This document shows, in pieces, positions 1 to 9,937 of a DNA stretch of 64,000 bases; positions within the stretch are counted from its first letter, which is position 1; the number at the start of each line of letters is the position of its first letter. Position numbers and translations under genes: made by a program. The stretch comes from Actinomycetales bacterium (GTDB taxonomy: Bacteria > Actinomycetota > Actinomycetes > S36-B12 > UBA5976). The DNA lies in contig JAGWXT010000004.1 in the NCBI GenBank assembly GCA_018969715.1, positions 1-64,000 on the forward strand, given 5' to 3'. Below the pieces are notes generated by a model. That model searched no databases. It was not told the origin of the DNA and was given only the letters and a program-made list of their open reading frames with translations.

Positions 1-26
1 ATGGGCTCGGCCGTGACAGAGCTCAT
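1..26 (-). CDS. First codons of the next trp-operon gene, cut by the window edge (probably trpB)
   Basis: An ATG at 26-24 overlaps the trpC stop codon as ATGA, the same coupling seen between most genes of this operon. The readable codons give MSSVTAEP before the window ends. In actinobacterial trp operons the gene after trpC is usually trpB, or a short extra gene before it. Identity is therefore inferred from context only, since eight residues cannot show homology. Confidence 0.45.
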
Positions 27-835
27 CGGCGGGGCGTGCGCAGCGCGGGGTGGGCGCCAGCGGTGACCAGTTCACTGACCGCCGCCTGGGGATCATCCCC
101 GCGCACCAGGCTCTCGCCGACGAGAACGCCGTCGGCGCCCTCCGCGGCGTACGCGATCAGATCCCGCGGCTCCCGCACGCCCGATTCGGCGATCCGCAGG
201 CAGTCTGGTGGCAGCAGGGGGCTGATCCGGGCGAAGGTCTCGCGGTCGACGGCGAGTGTGTGCAGATTGCGCGCATTCACCCCGATGACCCGCGCACCCG
301 CGTTCAGTGCACGCGGGACCTCCTGGGCGTCATGGACCTCCACCAGTGGCGTGAGCCCCAACGACGTCGCGCGCTCGATCAGCGACTCCAGCGCGGACTG
401 GTCGAGGGCGGCCACGATGAGCAGCACGATGTCGGCACCGCAGGCCCGGGCCTCCCACAGCTGGTACGCCGACACGATGAAGTCCTTGCGCAGCACCGGC
501 ACCTCCACCGCACCGCTCACTGCGGTGAGGTCGGCCAGCGACCCGCCGAAGTGGCGGGACTCGGTGAGCACCGAGACGGCATGTGCACCACCGGCCTCGT
601 AGGCCAGCGCAAGGGCCGCCGCATCGTCGATCGCAGCAATCCGACCGGCACTTGGACTGCTGCGCTTCACCTCGGCGATGACGCTCACACCGTCCTGCTC
701 GAGCACGCTGATGAAGTCGCGAGCCGGCCGCTGGTCAGCCGCCCGCCGCTTGACCTCCGCCAACGGGACGGTCTGCTCGCGAACGGCGAGATCGGCGCGG
801 ACGCCGTCGAGAATGCGCTCCAGGATCGAGGCCAT
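23..835 (-). CDS. trpC: Indole-3-glycerol phosphate synthase
   Basis: Cytoplasmic enzyme that closes the indole ring of CdRP in tryptophan synthesis. The 270-residue length fits the single-domain TIM-barrel family. The family motifs [11 protein letters not shown] (phosphate- and substrate-binding start of the barrel), VLRKDFIV and IAESGV are all present. The ATG at 835 is chosen because [17 protein letters not shown] is the usual family start; an in-frame start 27 bases upstream would add nine unconserved residues. The gene lies 10 bases after the small membrane-protein gene and overlaps the next gene by ATGA, so it is part of the hisI-trpE-trpC transcript. Confidence 0.95.
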   Translation of the reverse strand: MASILERILDGVRADLAVREQTVPLAEVKRRAADQRPARDFISVLEQDGVSVIAEVKRSSPSAGRIAAIDDAAALALAYEAGGAHAVSVLTESRHFGGSLADLTAVSGAVEVPVLRKDFIVSAYQLWEARACGADIVLLIVAALDQSALESLIERATSLGLTPLVEVHDAQEVPRALNAGARVIGVNARNLHTLAVDRETFARISPLLPPDCLRIAESGVREPRDLIAYAAEGADGVLVGESLVRGDDPQAAVSELVTAGAHPALRTPRR

Positions 836-845
836 GGGCAGGGAC

Positions 846-1094
846 TCAGTCCTGCGGGGCACGTGCCGGGGGCGCCTGCTGGCGGTGGCTGCGCCGAAGC
901 GCGGACAGCCCCAGCCCGATCAGCAGGGCCAACGGCACCATGACCACGGCACCGGTGAACATCACCCAGTCGGCCAGCCACACCCCGAGGGTCGCGAAGA
1001 CCGAAGCGGTGATGAGCAGCAGGACGACGAGCCAGGCTGAGAATGACTGGCCGTGCGAGTCATGGGCGTCGGGCGCCCCCGTGTCAGCGGTCAT
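846..1094 (-). CDS. Small HGxxPAAW-like membrane protein of the trp operon
   Basis: An 82-residue protein with an N-terminal HGQSFSAW motif followed by two hydrophobic segments (about residues 20-38 and 44-65) and a short basic tail. Small two-helix proteins with an HGxxPAAW motif are commonly encoded between trpE and trpC in actinobacteria; here the proline is replaced by serine. The function of the family is unknown to me. The start is the ATG overlapping the stop of the preceding gene as ATGA, which argues for translational coupling. Confidence 0.75.
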   Translation of the reverse strand: MTADTGAPDAHDSHGQSFSAWLVVLLLITASVFATLGVWLADWVMFTGAVVMVPLALLIGLGLSALRRSHRQQAPPARAPQD

Positions 1095-1741
1095 GACCGG
1101 ATTGTGGCACTTGCCGTTTCGGTCGGATCGCGGCCAGCATCCTGCCCATCCCACAGCGCCGCCACCTCGGCCGCATCGGCTGCCAGGGGCTCGGCCGGCC
1201 CCGCAGGTGACGGCGGTGGCACTGATGACACCAACGCAGGGGGCGGCGGCGCGAGCGGGCGGAAGCGCGCGGCCAATCCCCGCCAGTGGCGGGCGCCCAG
1301 GATCGCGAGACCGCCAGCGCCGACGCCGAGGAGGGCACCGAGGAGGGCGACGAGCCACACGGGGGTCGGCTCCGCGGTGATCAGGGCACCGGGCGGCGCG
1401 AGCAGGGCCCGGTGTGGTGCCCCGGCCGCCTGGGCATGATCCGCAACCCCGAACCGGACGGCCACCGCGGCGGTGGCCGCGCCAGTGGCGATAAGCACGC
1501 CGCCGACGAGGGCCGCCCCGATCCGCCGCACGACGATGAGGGCCCCGCCGCCGGCGAGGAGGACAAAGCCGCCCGCGATGACACCGGGGGCGACAGTCGC
1601 CGCAGCAAGACTGGCGGTGATCCGCGGCATCCCCTCCCCGAGGGTGGTCGCCACCTGCAGCCACGGCTGGCTGCCGGACAGCAGCAGCACTGCCCCGGCG
1701 ATGACGCTGCAGATGATGGCCGCTGGCCGCGCCCGGCTCAT
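1091..1741 (-). CDS. Trp-biosynthesis-associated membrane protein
   Basis: A 216-residue integral membrane protein with about four hydrophobic segments (roughly 8-27, 46-70, 76-95 and 127-150) and a proline-rich cytoplasmic-type tail. The short SGSQPWLQV stretch after helix 1, with its conserved tryptophan, is typical of the membrane protein found next to trpE in actinobacteria (TIGR02234 type). Its role is not established; a part in tryptophan transport or enzyme anchoring is only a guess. It begins by ATGA overlap with trpE and ends by ATGA overlap with the small HGxxPAAW-like gene. Confidence 0.8.
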   Translation of the reverse strand: MSRARPAAIICSVIAGAVLLLSGSQPWLQVATTLGEGMPRITASLAAATVAPGVIAGGFVLLAGGGALIVVRRIGAALVGGVLIATGAATAAVAVRFGVADHAQAAGAPHRALLAPPGALITAEPTPVWLVALLGALLGVGAGGLAILGARHWRGLAARFRPLAPPPPALVSSVPPPSPAGPAEPLAADAAEVAALWDGQDAGRDPTETASATIRS

Positions 1742-3279
1742 GTGCGCGCCGCCGCCACCGCACGGAGCACGGCATGGGCCTTGTGGAGGCACTCGGCGTC
1801 CTCGTTCACCGGATCGCTCTGCGCGACGATCCCCGCCCCCGCTTGCACGATGATCCGGCTGCCGGTGATGACAGCGGTGCGGATGGCGATGGCCATGTCG
1901 AGGTTGCCCGCAAAATCGACGTAGCCCACCACACCGCCATAGACCCCGCGCCGCACCGGTTCGCACTGCTCGATGATCTCCATGGCCCGGATCTTGGGGG
2001 CACCGGTGAGGGTGCCGGCCGGGAAGGTTGCGTACAGGGCGTCGAGGGCGGTTCGCCCCGGCGCGAGGACGCCGGTGAGGGTGGACACCAGGTGCATGAC
2101 ATGGCTGTAGCGCTCGATGGCCATGAACTCGGCAACGCGCACGCTGCCCGGTGTGCACACCCGACTGAGGTCGTTGCGGCCAAGGTCGACCAGCATCAGG
2201 TGCTCGGCGCGCTCCTTGTCGTCCGCGCGCAGCTGCTCGGCGTGGGCAGTGTCGTCCTCACGCGTTGATCCGCGTGGTCGGGTGCCGGCGATCGGATGCA
2301 TGCGGACCTGCTCGCCGGTGACCGTCACCAGCGCCTCCGGACTCGAGCCGACAATGTCGAAACCCGGCTCGCCGAGATCAGCGCCAGGCATGCGGATGAG
2401 GTACATGTACGGGGAGGGGTTGTCTGCGCGCAGTGCCCGGTATACGTCCAGCGCATCGACCTGCGCTGCCGCCTCGAAGCGCTGGGAGAGCACCACCTGG
2501 AAGACATCACCGGCGCGCACGTGCGCAATGCCCCGGCGGACGTCATTGCGGTACCGATCACCCGAGGTCAGTCGAGTCCACTCGGCCGGCACTGCCTGCG
2601 TTCCCACCGAGCCGGTGGTCATGGCATCGTGCGGCAGAGCCAGCGACCGCAGTGGCCGCGCGGGGGAACGCACCTGAACGGCCATTGCGGAAACCCGGCG
2701 CTGGGCGTCGGCATAGGCCGCGTCAACGCCCGCATCGGAACCGTCGAAGTTGACCGCATTGGCGATGATCGTGATGGAGCCGTCGAGGGCGTCGTGCACG
2801 ACCAGATCTGTTGCGAGCAGCAGACCGACCACGGGCAGCGCCAGCGGGTCCGCCGCCCGCTCGGGCAGCCGTTCCAGGCCTCGCACGAAGTCGTATCCGA
2901 GGTAGCCGACCAGGCCTCCGGTGAGTGGGGGCAGGCCAGCCTGGGCGGGCGTGGCCAGATGATGCAGGGTGCTGGCGATGACCTCCGGCAGCGGCCCTGT
3001 CCGTGGCACACCAGCGGGTACCCGGCCGATCCAGTGGGCGATGCCCGCACGCTCGGTCAACAGGGCAGGGCAGCGCACCCCGATGATCGAGTAGCGCGAC
3101 CATGATCGCCCCGGCCCGCACGACTCCAGCAGGAAGGTTCCCGGTCGACCACCCGCGAGTCGGTGGTAGAGACCGATGGGGGTGTCCGCATCGGCAAGCA
3201 GGCGCTGGCTGACCGGAATGACACGCAAGTGGGCGGCGAGCTCCCGAAACTGCGGGAGGCCCGGTCGAATGCCGCTCAT
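1738..3279 (-). CDS. trpE: Anthranilate synthase component I
   Basis: Large subunit of anthranilate synthase, which makes anthranilate from chorismate using ammonia supplied by the glutamine amidotransferase TrpG (not in this window). The 513-residue length is normal. The LLES motif near residue 50 belongs to the N-terminal tryptophan feedback site. The chorismate-binding half contains [28 protein letters not shown] and [12 protein letters not shown]. It overlaps hisI at its start and the membrane-protein gene at its end by ATGA, so histidine and tryptophan genes are cotranscribed here. Confidence 0.97.
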   Translation of the reverse strand: MSGIRPGLPQFRELAAHLRVIPVSQRLLADADTPIGLYHRLAGGRPGTFLLESCGPGRSWSRYSIIGVRCPALLTERAGIAHWIGRVPAGVPRTGPLPEVIASTLHHLATPAQAGLPPLTGGLVGYLGYDFVRGLERLPERAADPLALPVVGLLLATDLVVHDALDGSITIIANAVNFDGSDAGVDAAYADAQRRVSAMAVQVRSPARPLRSLALPHDAMTTGSVGTQAVPAEWTRLTSGDRYRNDVRRGIAHVRAGDVFQVVLSQRFEAAAQVDALDVYRALRADNPSPYMYLIRMPGADLGEPGFDIVGSSPEALVTVTGEQVRMHPIAGTRPRGSTREDDTAHAEQLRADDKERAEHLMLVDLGRNDLSRVCTPGSVRVAEFMAIERYSHVMHLVSTLTGVLAPGRTALDALYATFPAGTLTGAPKIRAMEIIEQCEPVRRGVYGGVVGYVDFAGNLDMAIAIRTAVITGSRIIVQAGAGIVAQSDPVNEDAECLHKAHAVLRAVAAART

Positions 3280-3659
3280 CCGCTGCCCCCGACATCGATC
3301 CCGGACCCAACGGCCGCACGCACGTCGTCACCGGCATCGAAGCAGCTGCGCAGGCCGGTGTGGCAGGCGGGGCCGGTGGCGTTGACGCGCACCAGCAGGG
3401 CATCCCCGTCGCAGTCGGATCGCACGTCGATGACCGCGAGGGTATTGCCCGAGGTCTCACCCTTCTGCCACAGCCGCTGCCGGGAGCGCGACCAGAAGGT
3501 CGCCAGCCCCGTGCGCAGGGTCGCCGCAAGGGCCGTCTGATCCATCCACGCCACCATGAGGACCCGGCCATCGGCGCCGTCCTGCACCACCGCACAGCGC
3601 AGGGGGCCAACGGGCTGCCCCGGTGGCGGGGCGACCTCGCTCCCGGGCGAATCGCTCAT
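3276..3659 (-). CDS. hisI: Phosphoribosyl-AMP cyclohydrolase
   Basis: Opens the adenine ring of PR-AMP, the third step of histidine synthesis. The 127-residue length matches the single-domain enzyme, not the HisIE fusion. Visible family features are [27 protein letters not shown], a DxDGD metal-binding stretch (DCDGDA) and conserved cysteines in [12 protein letters not shown]. The gene is separated from the other his genes by a plus-strand gene and heads the trp operon. A perfect 5-bp hairpin lies directly before the start codon. The 242-base upstream gap should hold its promoter, but I see no convincing hexamers. Confidence 0.95.
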   Translation of the reverse strand: MSDSPGSEVAPPPGQPVGPLRCAVVQDGADGRVLMVAWMDQTALAATLRTGLATFWSRSRQRLWQKGETSGNTLAVIDVRSDCDGDALLVRVNATGPACHTGLRSCFDAGDDVRAAVGSGIDVGGSG

Positions 3660-3675
3660 GGGGGCATTCTCCCCC
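3660..3675 (-). promoter_or_regulatory. Hairpin over the hisI ribosome-binding site
   Basis: GGGGG at 3660-3664 and CCCCC at 3671-3675 form a perfect 5-bp stem with a 6-base loop. In the hisI mRNA the purine-rich arm (GGGGGAGA) is the only Shine-Dalgarno-like run before the ATG, and the other arm touches the start codon. The site could therefore be self-sequestering. This is structural inference only. Confidence 0.35.
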
Positions 3676-3917
3676 GGCCTGACTGCGGCGCTGGGATGCC
3701 TTGTGCGAGCGGGGTCGGGGTGGCTGCGGGTATCTCATCGAGGGCGCCAGCGAGGGCGTGTGGCGAACCTGCCGTGCTCGACCCCGAACCGGGAACCCAG
3801 TTCCTCACCGCTCTGCACGCTGCCCGGCAACCCGCCGCCCCCGCGAGCGCCCCCGCCTGTCAGGCACTGACCAACCGCGACCACCCCCACACCGGCCACC
3901 CCCTAGCCTCCCCTGTC

Positions 3918-4583
3918 ATGCCGGTCGCTCAGCCCCGCCCCGCCACGCTGGTCGCCCGCGAGCGAGCCGCCCTCGTCGCACTGCTGCACGAGCGTGGGCC
4001 GGATGCCACCACCTGCCGGCCGGACTGGCAGGCCCGGGACCTGATTGCGGACCTGATGGCACGCGAGCGGACACCACCGGGCGGGCCGCTTGCGGGTCTG
4101 CTGCGCCACGCATCGCATGCGGAGCGCAGCTCCGGCCGGCCCTCCTTCGATGACCTCGTCGCCCAGTTGGCGCGGGGGCCGCAGTTTCGGGGCGCACCGT
4201 TGAACCCTGAGGTTGACCGCCTGCTCAACACCGCCGAGGTCTTCACCTGCCATGAGGATCTGCGTCGCGCACGTGACCCCTGGCAGGCGCGCACCTTCCG
4301 CAGCGACGATGAGGCGGAGCTTGGCTCAGTGCTGCAGCGCACCGCTCGAGTTGCGCTGGCGGGCTGTCCCGTCGGCATGGTGTGTGTCACCCCCGATGGC
4401 CGCTCCCGCCGCCTGCATCGGGGCCGGCATCGGCACACCGGTGACGTGCGCGCCCACGGCGCGGCCAGTGAGGTGCTGTGGTGGTGTGCCGGACGGGGCC
4501 GGGTCGCCGAGATCGACTGGGATGGCTCGGCAGGTGCCCTGGCCGCCGTGTTCGCACATGTCGCCGGGGCGCCGGCGGCATGA
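3918..4583 (+). CDS. TIGR03085-type metal-binding protein (DinB-like / maleylpyruvate isomerase fold)
   Basis: A 221-residue protein of the mycothiol-dependent-enzyme-like, DinB four-helix family. The N-terminus RERAALVALLHERGPDATT and the WQARDLIADLMARE and NTAEVFTCHEDLRRA segments match the TIGR03085 pattern. The histidines in the last motif are possible metal ligands. The reaction is unknown. The start is the ATG at 3918; in-frame sequence upstream looks non-coding. It converges on hisF with only six bases between stop codons and is the only plus-strand gene between the two his/trp transcripts. The region 3676-3917 must carry divergent promoters; I see only a short GGAAC/GTTCC dyad in it. 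Confidence 0.8.
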   Translation: MPVAQPRPATLVARERAALVALLHERGPDATTCRPDWQARDLIADLMARERTPPGGPLAGLLRHASHAERSSGRPSFDDLVAQLARGPQFRGAPLNPEVDRLLNTAEVFTCHEDLRRARDPWQARTFRSDDEAELGSVLQRTARVALAGCPVGMVCVTPDGRSRRLHRGRHRHTGDVRAHGAASEVLWWCAGRGRVAEIDWDGSAGALAAVFAHVAGAPAA

Positions 4584-4589
4584 GTGGAC

Positions 4590-5378
4590 TCAGTGGCAGG
4601 TGGCAGGCAGGACGCGGACGGATACCCCCGCGGCGCCCAATGCTGACTTCACCTCGGGGATGGTCAGCAGGCCGAAGTGGAACACGCTTGCCGCCAGCAC
4701 TGCATCGGCTCCCGCGCTGACCGCGGGCGGGAAATGCCCAGCTTCGCCCGCTCCCCCGCTGGCGATGAGGGGAAGGCTGGTCACCGCACGCGCGGCGCGG
4801 ATCAGTTGCAGGTCGAAGCCGTCGCGGGTGCCGTCGGCGTCCATGGAGTTGAGCAGGATCTCCCCCGCTCCCCGCCGCTCGCCCTCGGTGATCCACTGGA
4901 GTGCGTCGACACCGGTGCCGCGCATGCCGCCGTGCGTCGTCACCTCGAACCCCGACCCGGTGGCACGGGCACAGCGGCGGGCATCCACCGACAGCACGAG
5001 CACCTGGCACCCGAAACGGTCGGCGACCCTCGTCAGCAGCAGCGGGTCGGCCATTGCCGCGGTGTTGATGCTCACCTTGTCTGCGCCGGCGCGCAGCAGG
5101 GTGTCGACATCGTCAACGCTGCGCACCCCCCCGCCGACCGTGAGGGGGATGCCGACTTCCGCAGCCGTTGCGGCAACCGTGTCGAGCAGGGTGCCCCGGG
5201 ACTCCCGCGACGCGCTCACATCAAGGAATACGACCTCATCGGCGCCGGCGGTGGCGTAGGCGCCGGCACTCGCCACGGGGTCACCGGCATCAACGAGGTC
5301 CCGAAACCGCACTCCCTTGACGACGCGCCCATCGTGGACATCGAGGCAGGCGATAACCCGGACGGCGAGGGCGGTCAC
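4590..5378 (-). CDS. hisF: Imidazole glycerol phosphate synthase, cyclase subunit
   Basis: TIM-barrel subunit that joins ammonia from HisH to PRFAR, giving imidazole glycerol phosphate and AICAR. The 262-residue length is usual. The catalytic aspartates sit in [14 protein letters not shown] (near residue 10) and VLSVDARR (near residue 130); [10 protein letters not shown] and IASGGAG form the phosphate sites. The GTG start overlaps the priA stop codon as GTGA, and this is the last gene of the hisD-to-hisF transcript. Confidence 0.96.
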   Translation of the reverse strand: MTALAVRVIACLDVHDGRVVKGVRFRDLVDAGDPVASAGAYATAGADEVVFLDVSASRESRGTLLDTVAATAAEVGIPLTVGGGVRSVDDVDTLLRAGADKVSINTAAMADPLLLTRVADRFGCQVLVLSVDARRCARATGSGFEVTTHGGMRGTGVDALQWITEGERRGAGEILLNSMDADGTRDGFDLQLIRAARAVTSLPLIASGGAGEAGHFPPAVSAGADAVLAASVFHFGLLTIPEVKSALGAAGVSVRVLPATCH

Positions 5379-6124
5379 GAACCGGCTGCCGCAAGGGCGT
5401 CAGCGAGGCTGAATCGGCCTGCGTAGAGGGCCTTCCCGATGATGGCACCTTCCACGCCGATGCCCGTCAGCGCGCGCAGGGCCTGCACATCGGCAAGGGT
5501 GGCGACCCCCCCGGAGGCGATGACCGGGCGCTGGGTTGCTGCGCAGACCGCTCGCAGCAGGGCCTGGTTCACGCCGGTGAGGGTGCCATCGCGGGCAACG
5601 TCGGTAACGACGTAGCGCGCCGCGCCATCCCGTTCCAGCCGGCTGAGCACGTCGAACAGATCGCCGCCATCCTCAGTCCACCCCCGGGCGGCCAGGATGG
5701 TGCCGCGGACGTCCAGTCCGATCGCCACCGCCTCACCGTGGCGGGCGATCACCGAGGCCGTCCACTCCGGATCCTCGAGGGCGGCGGTGCCGAGGTTGAT
5801 GCGGGCCGGCCCGAGCGCAAGGGCAGCGTCGAGGGTTGCCTCATCACGGATGCCACCGGAGAGCTCCACCGGCACATCGAGGGTGCCGATGACGGCGGCG
5901 AGGACGCCATGGTTGCTGCCGGTGCCGAATGCGGCATCGAGGTCGACGAGGTGGATCCACTCTGCGCCCGCTTCCTGCCAGCTGAGCGCCGCCTGCACCG
6001 GGTCGCCGTAACCGGTCTCCTCCTCCGCCCTGCCTTGGACGAGTCGCACCGCGACGCCGGCGCGGACGTCAACGGCCGGCAGCAGGATCAGCCGCCCGGA
6101 CCCGGTCACAGGGTCGCGCGCCAT
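5375..6124 (-). CDS. priA: Phosphoribosyl isomerase (HisA, probably bifunctional PriA)
   Basis: A beta/alpha-barrel isomerase converting ProFAR to PRFAR. The 249-residue protein contains [55 protein letters not shown] and VIASGGV, an arrangement closest to actinobacterial PriA, which also performs the TrpF reaction. No trpF is visible among the trp genes in this window, which fits a dual role, but bifunctionality cannot be proved from sequence alone. It overlaps hisH by 19 bases and hisF by 4. Confidence 0.9.
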   Translation of the reverse strand: MARDPVTGSGRLILLPAVDVRAGVAVRLVQGRAEEETGYGDPVQAALSWQEAGAEWIHLVDLDAAFGTGSNHGVLAAVIGTLDVPVELSGGIRDEATLDAALALGPARINLGTAALEDPEWTASVIARHGEAVAIGLDVRGTILAARGWTEDGGDLFDVLSRLERDGAARYVVTDVARDGTLTGVNQALLRAVCAATQRPVIASGGVATLADVQALRALTGIGVEGAIIGKALYAGRFSLADALAAAGS

Positions 6125-6768
6125 CGACGGAGGAGGGCCACGCCAGCAGGGCCGGATTTCTCCGGATGGAACTGAGTGCCGGCAAGGGGACCGGATTCGA
6201 TGGCGGCGATGAAACGACCCCCGTAATCAGCGGTGGTCACCCGCAGGTGTGCGTCGGCGACCGGGGGGTCGGCAGCCGCAGGCGGCGGCCACGGCACGGC
6301 ATAGGAATGGACGAAGTAGTACCGCTGACCCGGCTCATCAGTGAACAGCGCACTGCCGGGAGCGGGATCGATGAGGTTCCAGCCCATGTGCGGAACGATC
6401 GGCGCCGTGAGCCGCACGAGGTGACCCGGCAGCAGTCCCAGGCCCGTGACATCCGCCGAGTCGCGCTGATCGGCGTGCTCTGCACTGCCCTCGCACATCA
6501 CCTGCATTCCCACGCAGATCCCCAGCACGGCGGCCCCGCGGGCGTACCGCTCACGGATCAGGTCATCGCCCCCCGCCTCCCGCAACGCCGCCCGGCAGGC
6601 CGCGAATGCCCCGACACCGGGCACAACCAGACCGGCCGCCGACCGTGCCGTCGGCAGGTCATCGCTTACGGTCACAGCACACCCCGCCGCCGTCAGGGCG
6701 CGCGCAACGGAGCGGATGTTCCCCGACCCGTAGTCGAACACGACCACCGGTGGCCCGGCAGCGATCAC
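6106..6768 (-). CDS. hisH: Imidazole glycerol phosphate synthase, glutaminase subunit
   Basis: Class I glutamine amidotransferase that hydrolyses glutamine to supply ammonia to HisF. The GTG at 6768, overlapping the hisB stop as GTGA, is chosen because [13 protein letters not shown] follows within a few residues; longer readings only add hisB shadow sequence. This gives 220 residues. The nucleophile cysteine lies in GICVGMQ (near residue 90) and the His-Glu pair in FHPEKSG near the C-terminus, so the catalytic triad is complete. Confidence 0.95.
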   Translation of the reverse strand: MIAAGPPVVVFDYGSGNIRSVARALTAAGCAVTVSDDLPTARSAAGLVVPGVGAFAACRAALREAGGDDLIRERYARGAAVLGICVGMQVMCEGSAEHADQRDSADVTGLGLLPGHLVRLTAPIVPHMGWNLIDPAPGSALFTDEPGQRYYFVHSYAVPWPPPAAADPPVADAHLRVTTADYGGRFIAAIESGPLAGTQFHPEKSGPAGVALLRRWRATL

Positions 6769-7361
6769 AGTGCACCCTTGGTCGAGGGGATGCCGACGAT
6801 CCGGGGGTCGGCGCTGACCGCCTCTCGCAGGGCCCGGGCGAGGGCCTTGAACTGGGCCTCGACGATGTGGTGGGCATTGCGACCGGCAAGGACCCGCAGG
6901 TGCAGGGTGCACTGCGCGGTCGCCGTGAAGGACTCCAGGATGTGGCGGGTGAGACTCGTGTCGTAGGTGCCAATCGATGGCGGCAGGACGGGCTCGGTGT
7001 GCACCAGGTACGGCCGCCCCGAGAGGTCGACCACAGCACAGGCGAGCGCCTCGTCGAGGGGCACCGTCGCGTCACCGAATCGGCGGATGCCCGACTTGTC
7101 GCCGAGTGCCTCGCGCACGGCCTGGCCGAGTGCGAGGCTGGTGTCCTCGATCGTGTGGTGGTCATCGATGGCCAGATCGCCCTGTGTGCGCACGATGAGG
7201 TCGAACCCCCCATGTCGCCCGATCTGGCTGAGCATGTGGTCGAAGAACGGCACGCCAGTGTCGATGTCGGTGTGGCCAGTGCCATCGAGAGTGAGGTCGA
7301 GATCGACTTCACTCTCACTGGTGGCACGTCGAACCCGGGCCCGCCGCACGTCTCGGCTCAT
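6765..7361 (-). CDS. hisB: Imidazoleglycerol-phosphate dehydratase
   Basis: Manganese enzyme that dehydrates IGP to imidazole acetol phosphate. At 198 residues it is the monofunctional form, without the N-terminal phosphatase of enterobacteria. The paired metal-binding motifs are visible as [15 protein letters not shown] and DDHHTIED in the N-terminal half, with their internal repeat [16 protein letters not shown] near the end. It begins by ATGA overlap with hisC and ends by GTGA overlap with hisH. Confidence 0.96.
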   Translation of the reverse strand: MSRDVRRARVRRATSESEVDLDLTLDGTGHTDIDTGVPFFDHMLSQIGRHGGFDLIVRTQGDLAIDDHHTIEDTSLALGQAVREALGDKSGIRRFGDATVPLDEALACAVVDLSGRPYLVHTEPVLPPSIGTYDTSLTRHILESFTATAQCTLHLRVLAGRNAHHIVEAQFKALARALREAVSADPRIVGIPSTKGAL

Positions 7362-8509
7362 AGCCTGCGCCCCTCCCCACTGTCGCTCCCGGCAGCATCA
7401 CTCCCAGCAGCATCCCCCCCGGCCAGTGCCAGGATCTCGGCCAGTGCACTGAGGAAGGCCGATGTCTCAGCGTCAGTGCCGGCGGTCACCCGCAGCGTCC
7501 CGGGTAGACCGACATCGCGGACGAGCACCCCACGATCGACCAGCGCCTGCCACGTCGCACCGGAGTCTGCCAGCCCGCCGAAGAGCACGAAGTTGGCGTC
7601 CCGCCCGTACACCTCGCACCCGAGGCCGCCCAACCCCTCGATCAGTCGATCCCGCTGGCGGCGGATCTCCGACACCATCTCGAGCATCGCCCCGCGGTGC
7701 GCAAGTGCCACCTCAGCCGCGCACTGGTTGAGCGTCGACAGGTGGTACGGCAGGCGCACCAACCGAATACCGGCCAGCAGTTCCGCATCGCCGATGAGGT
7801 ACCCGACCCGGGCACCGGCAAGCCCGAATGCCTTGCTCATCGTGCGCGAGACCAACAGCCGCGGGTAATCAGCCAGCAGGGTCACCGCGCTGGGTGCATC
7901 GGTGAACTCGGCGTAGGCCTCGTCGACGATGACCAGCCCCGGCGCCTCCTCACACGCCGCTGCGACCGTTGCCAGGTCGACGCCGGCACCGGTGGGGTTG
8001 TTCGGGCTGACGAGGACGACGATCTCCGGCTGGTGGCGACGGAGGGCGCGCTCAACACGTCCCCTCGTGAGCGGTCGTGGATCCAGTCCATGCCCTGACA
8101 GCTCGGGCTCGGCATCGATCCAGCCGCTGGCCGTTGCGCTCGCCAGCAGCGGGTGCATTGAGTAGGACGGGGGGAAGCCCAGCACGCGTCGACCCGGACC
8201 GGCATAGGCGGCGAACAGCTGGCTGAAGATCTCGTTGCTGCCGTTGGCCACCCACACCGACGCGGCCGACACCGCCACACCGGTGCGCTCGGTGACGTAC
8301 TGGGCGAGTGCCACCCGCAGACCCGTGGCCTCCCGGTCGGGGTACCGATTGAGGGTCGGCACCCGGTCGATCAGCGCGGCGGCGATGGCCTCGGCAACCG
8401 ATGGCGGCAGCGGGAAAGGGCTCTCATTGGTGTTGAGCCGCACCGGCACGAACACCTCCGGCGCACCGTAGACGGCACGGCCGACGAGATCATCCCGAAG
8501 CCGGCTCAT
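7358..8509 (-). CDS. hisC: Histidinol-phosphate aminotransferase
   Basis: PLP-dependent fold-type I aminotransferase of 383 residues that transaminates imidazole acetol phosphate. [14 protein letters not shown] marks the substrate-binding start, VSPNNPTG and VDEAYAEF the PLP pocket, and [16 protein letters not shown] carries the Schiff-base lysine near residue 223. It sits between hisD and hisB with ATGA overlaps on both sides. The C-terminus ends in a short Ala/Gly/Ser/Asp-rich tail with an internally repeated AAGSD, not expected to be catalytic. Confidence 0.95.
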   Translation of the reverse strand: MSRLRDDLVGRAVYGAPEVFVPVRLNTNESPFPLPPSVAEAIAAALIDRVPTLNRYPDREATGLRVALAQYVTERTGVAVSAASVWVANGSNEIFSQLFAAYAGPGRRVLGFPPSYSMHPLLASATASGWIDAEPELSGHGLDPRPLTRGRVERALRRHQPEIVVLVSPNNPTGAGVDLATVAAACEEAPGLVIVDEAYAEFTDAPSAVTLLADYPRLLVSRTMSKAFGLAGARVGYLIGDAELLAGIRLVRLPYHLSTLNQCAAEVALAHRGAMLEMVSEIRRQRDRLIEGLGGLGCEVYGRDANFVLFGGLADSGATWQALVDRGVLVRDVGLPGTLRVTAGTDAETSAFLSALAEILALAGGDAAGSDAAGSDSGEGRRL

Positions 8510-9801
8510 GACCGAGACAGCCGCTGGTCGACAGCGTGGGCATGGGCCGGCAGGTCCTCGGCATATGCCAGTACCCGCAGGTGACCGGCACTGGCGTGCA
8601 GGGCCGTCGCGTCGTAGTGCACCAGCGTCCGGTGCCGCAGGAAGGTCATGACACTCAGCCCGGATGCATAGCGCGCGGTCCCGGCCGTGGGCAGGACGTG
8701 GTTGGAACCGGCAACGTAGTCACCCAGTGGCACCGGTGAGTGATCGCCGATGAAGATGCAGCCCGCAGCGGAGATCTGCTCGGCCACCACCTGCGGCTCG
8801 CGGGTGAGGATCTGCAGGTGCTCGGCCGCGTAGGCGTTGGCCACGGCCACCGCATCGGCGAGTTCGGCCACGATGACCACGGCACTCTGGTCGCCGCTGA
8901 GCGCGGCGGTCACCACTGACCGGTGGGGCGTGGCCGGCACCTGTTCGGCCAGAGCAGTCTGGACGGCCTCGGCGAGCTCGGCGCTGGTGGTGATCAGCAG
9001 GCAGGCGGCCAGCGGATCGTGCTCGGCCTGTCCAATGAGGTCGGCAGCAACCCAGGCTGCGGATGCGGTCTCATCGGCGATGATGGCGATCTCGGTGGGT
9101 CCTGCCTCCGCATCGATACCGACGTGGCCGTGGACACAGCGCTTGGCCGCGGCGACATAGGCATTGCCCGGGCCGGTGATGACATCCACTGGCGGGCAGC
9201 TGCCGGTGCCGTGGGCGAGCATTGCGATCGCCTGTGCCCCACCGGCGGCATAGACCTCGTCGATGCCAAGGATCGCGCAGGCAGCGAGGATGGTCGGATT
9301 GGGCCAGCCGTCCGGACGCTGCGGTGGGCTGGCAACGGCGATCGAGGGGACCCCCGCAACCTGCGCGGGAACGACGTTCATCACGACACTGCTGGGGTAC
9401 ACCGCCCGGCCACCGGGAACGTAGACGCCGGCCCGCGCAACGGCCTGCCATCGCCCGCTGACCCAGCCCCCGGGGACCACCTCGACATCCGTCGGCGTCA
9501 GCGCCGCCCGCTGCACCTCATGCACTCGACGCAGCCTCGTGATCGACAGGGCCAGGGCCTCGCGAACCTGCGGGTCGCAGTCAGTGTGTGCCTCAGCGAG
9601 GATGCGTGCGGGCACCCGGAGGGCGGGCGGGCGAACCCCGTCGAAGCGTTCACCCGCGGCAAGCACCGCCTCATCCCCGGTCTGGGCCACCGCCTCGACG
9701 ATCGCGGCGACGGTGGGCCCCGCAACGACAGTGGAACGTGGTCGCAGCGATGGCCACGGACGGGACGGGTCGTGGCCGCGGAGGTCCACGCACCGCATCA
9801 C
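8506..9801 (-). CDS. hisD: Histidinol dehydrogenase
   Basis: Zinc enzyme performing the last two NAD-dependent oxidations to histidine. The 431-residue protein shows the family hallmarks VYVPGGRAVYPSSVVMNVVPA, GAQAIAMLAHGTG, GPGNAYVAAAKR and IGDHSPVPLGDY, and GSNHVLPT near the C-terminus. It is the first gene of the minus-strand his operon, so the promoter should lie in 9802-9937, which it shares divergently with the LON-domain gene. The first two codons are both methionine, so the start could be one codon later. Confidence 0.95.
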   Translation of the reverse strand: MMRCVDLRGHDPSRPWPSLRPRSTVVAGPTVAAIVEAVAQTGDEAVLAAGERFDGVRPPALRVPARILAEAHTDCDPQVREALALSITRLRRVHEVQRAALTPTDVEVVPGGWVSGRWQAVARAGVYVPGGRAVYPSSVVMNVVPAQVAGVPSIAVASPPQRPDGWPNPTILAACAILGIDEVYAAGGAQAIAMLAHGTGSCPPVDVITGPGNAYVAAAKRCVHGHVGIDAEAGPTEIAIIADETASAAWVAADLIGQAEHDPLAACLLITTSAELAEAVQTALAEQVPATPHRSVVTAALSGDQSAVVIVAELADAVAVANAYAAEHLQILTREPQVVAEQISAAGCIFIGDHSPVPLGDYVAGSNHVLPTAGTARYASGLSVMTFLRHRTLVHYDATALHASAGHLRVLAYAEDLPAHAHAVDQRLSRS

Positions 9802-9937
9802 CGGCTCAGTCTGCCACCTGCTGACGCCGGCAGGGTCCGTCCGATGTCGTGATCGGCGCCCGCCGATACCGCACGGCAGTGGCCGCGCGCACCGGCCAGC
9901 GGCTGCGACAGCGCACTGGTGGCCCTACGGTGAGCAG

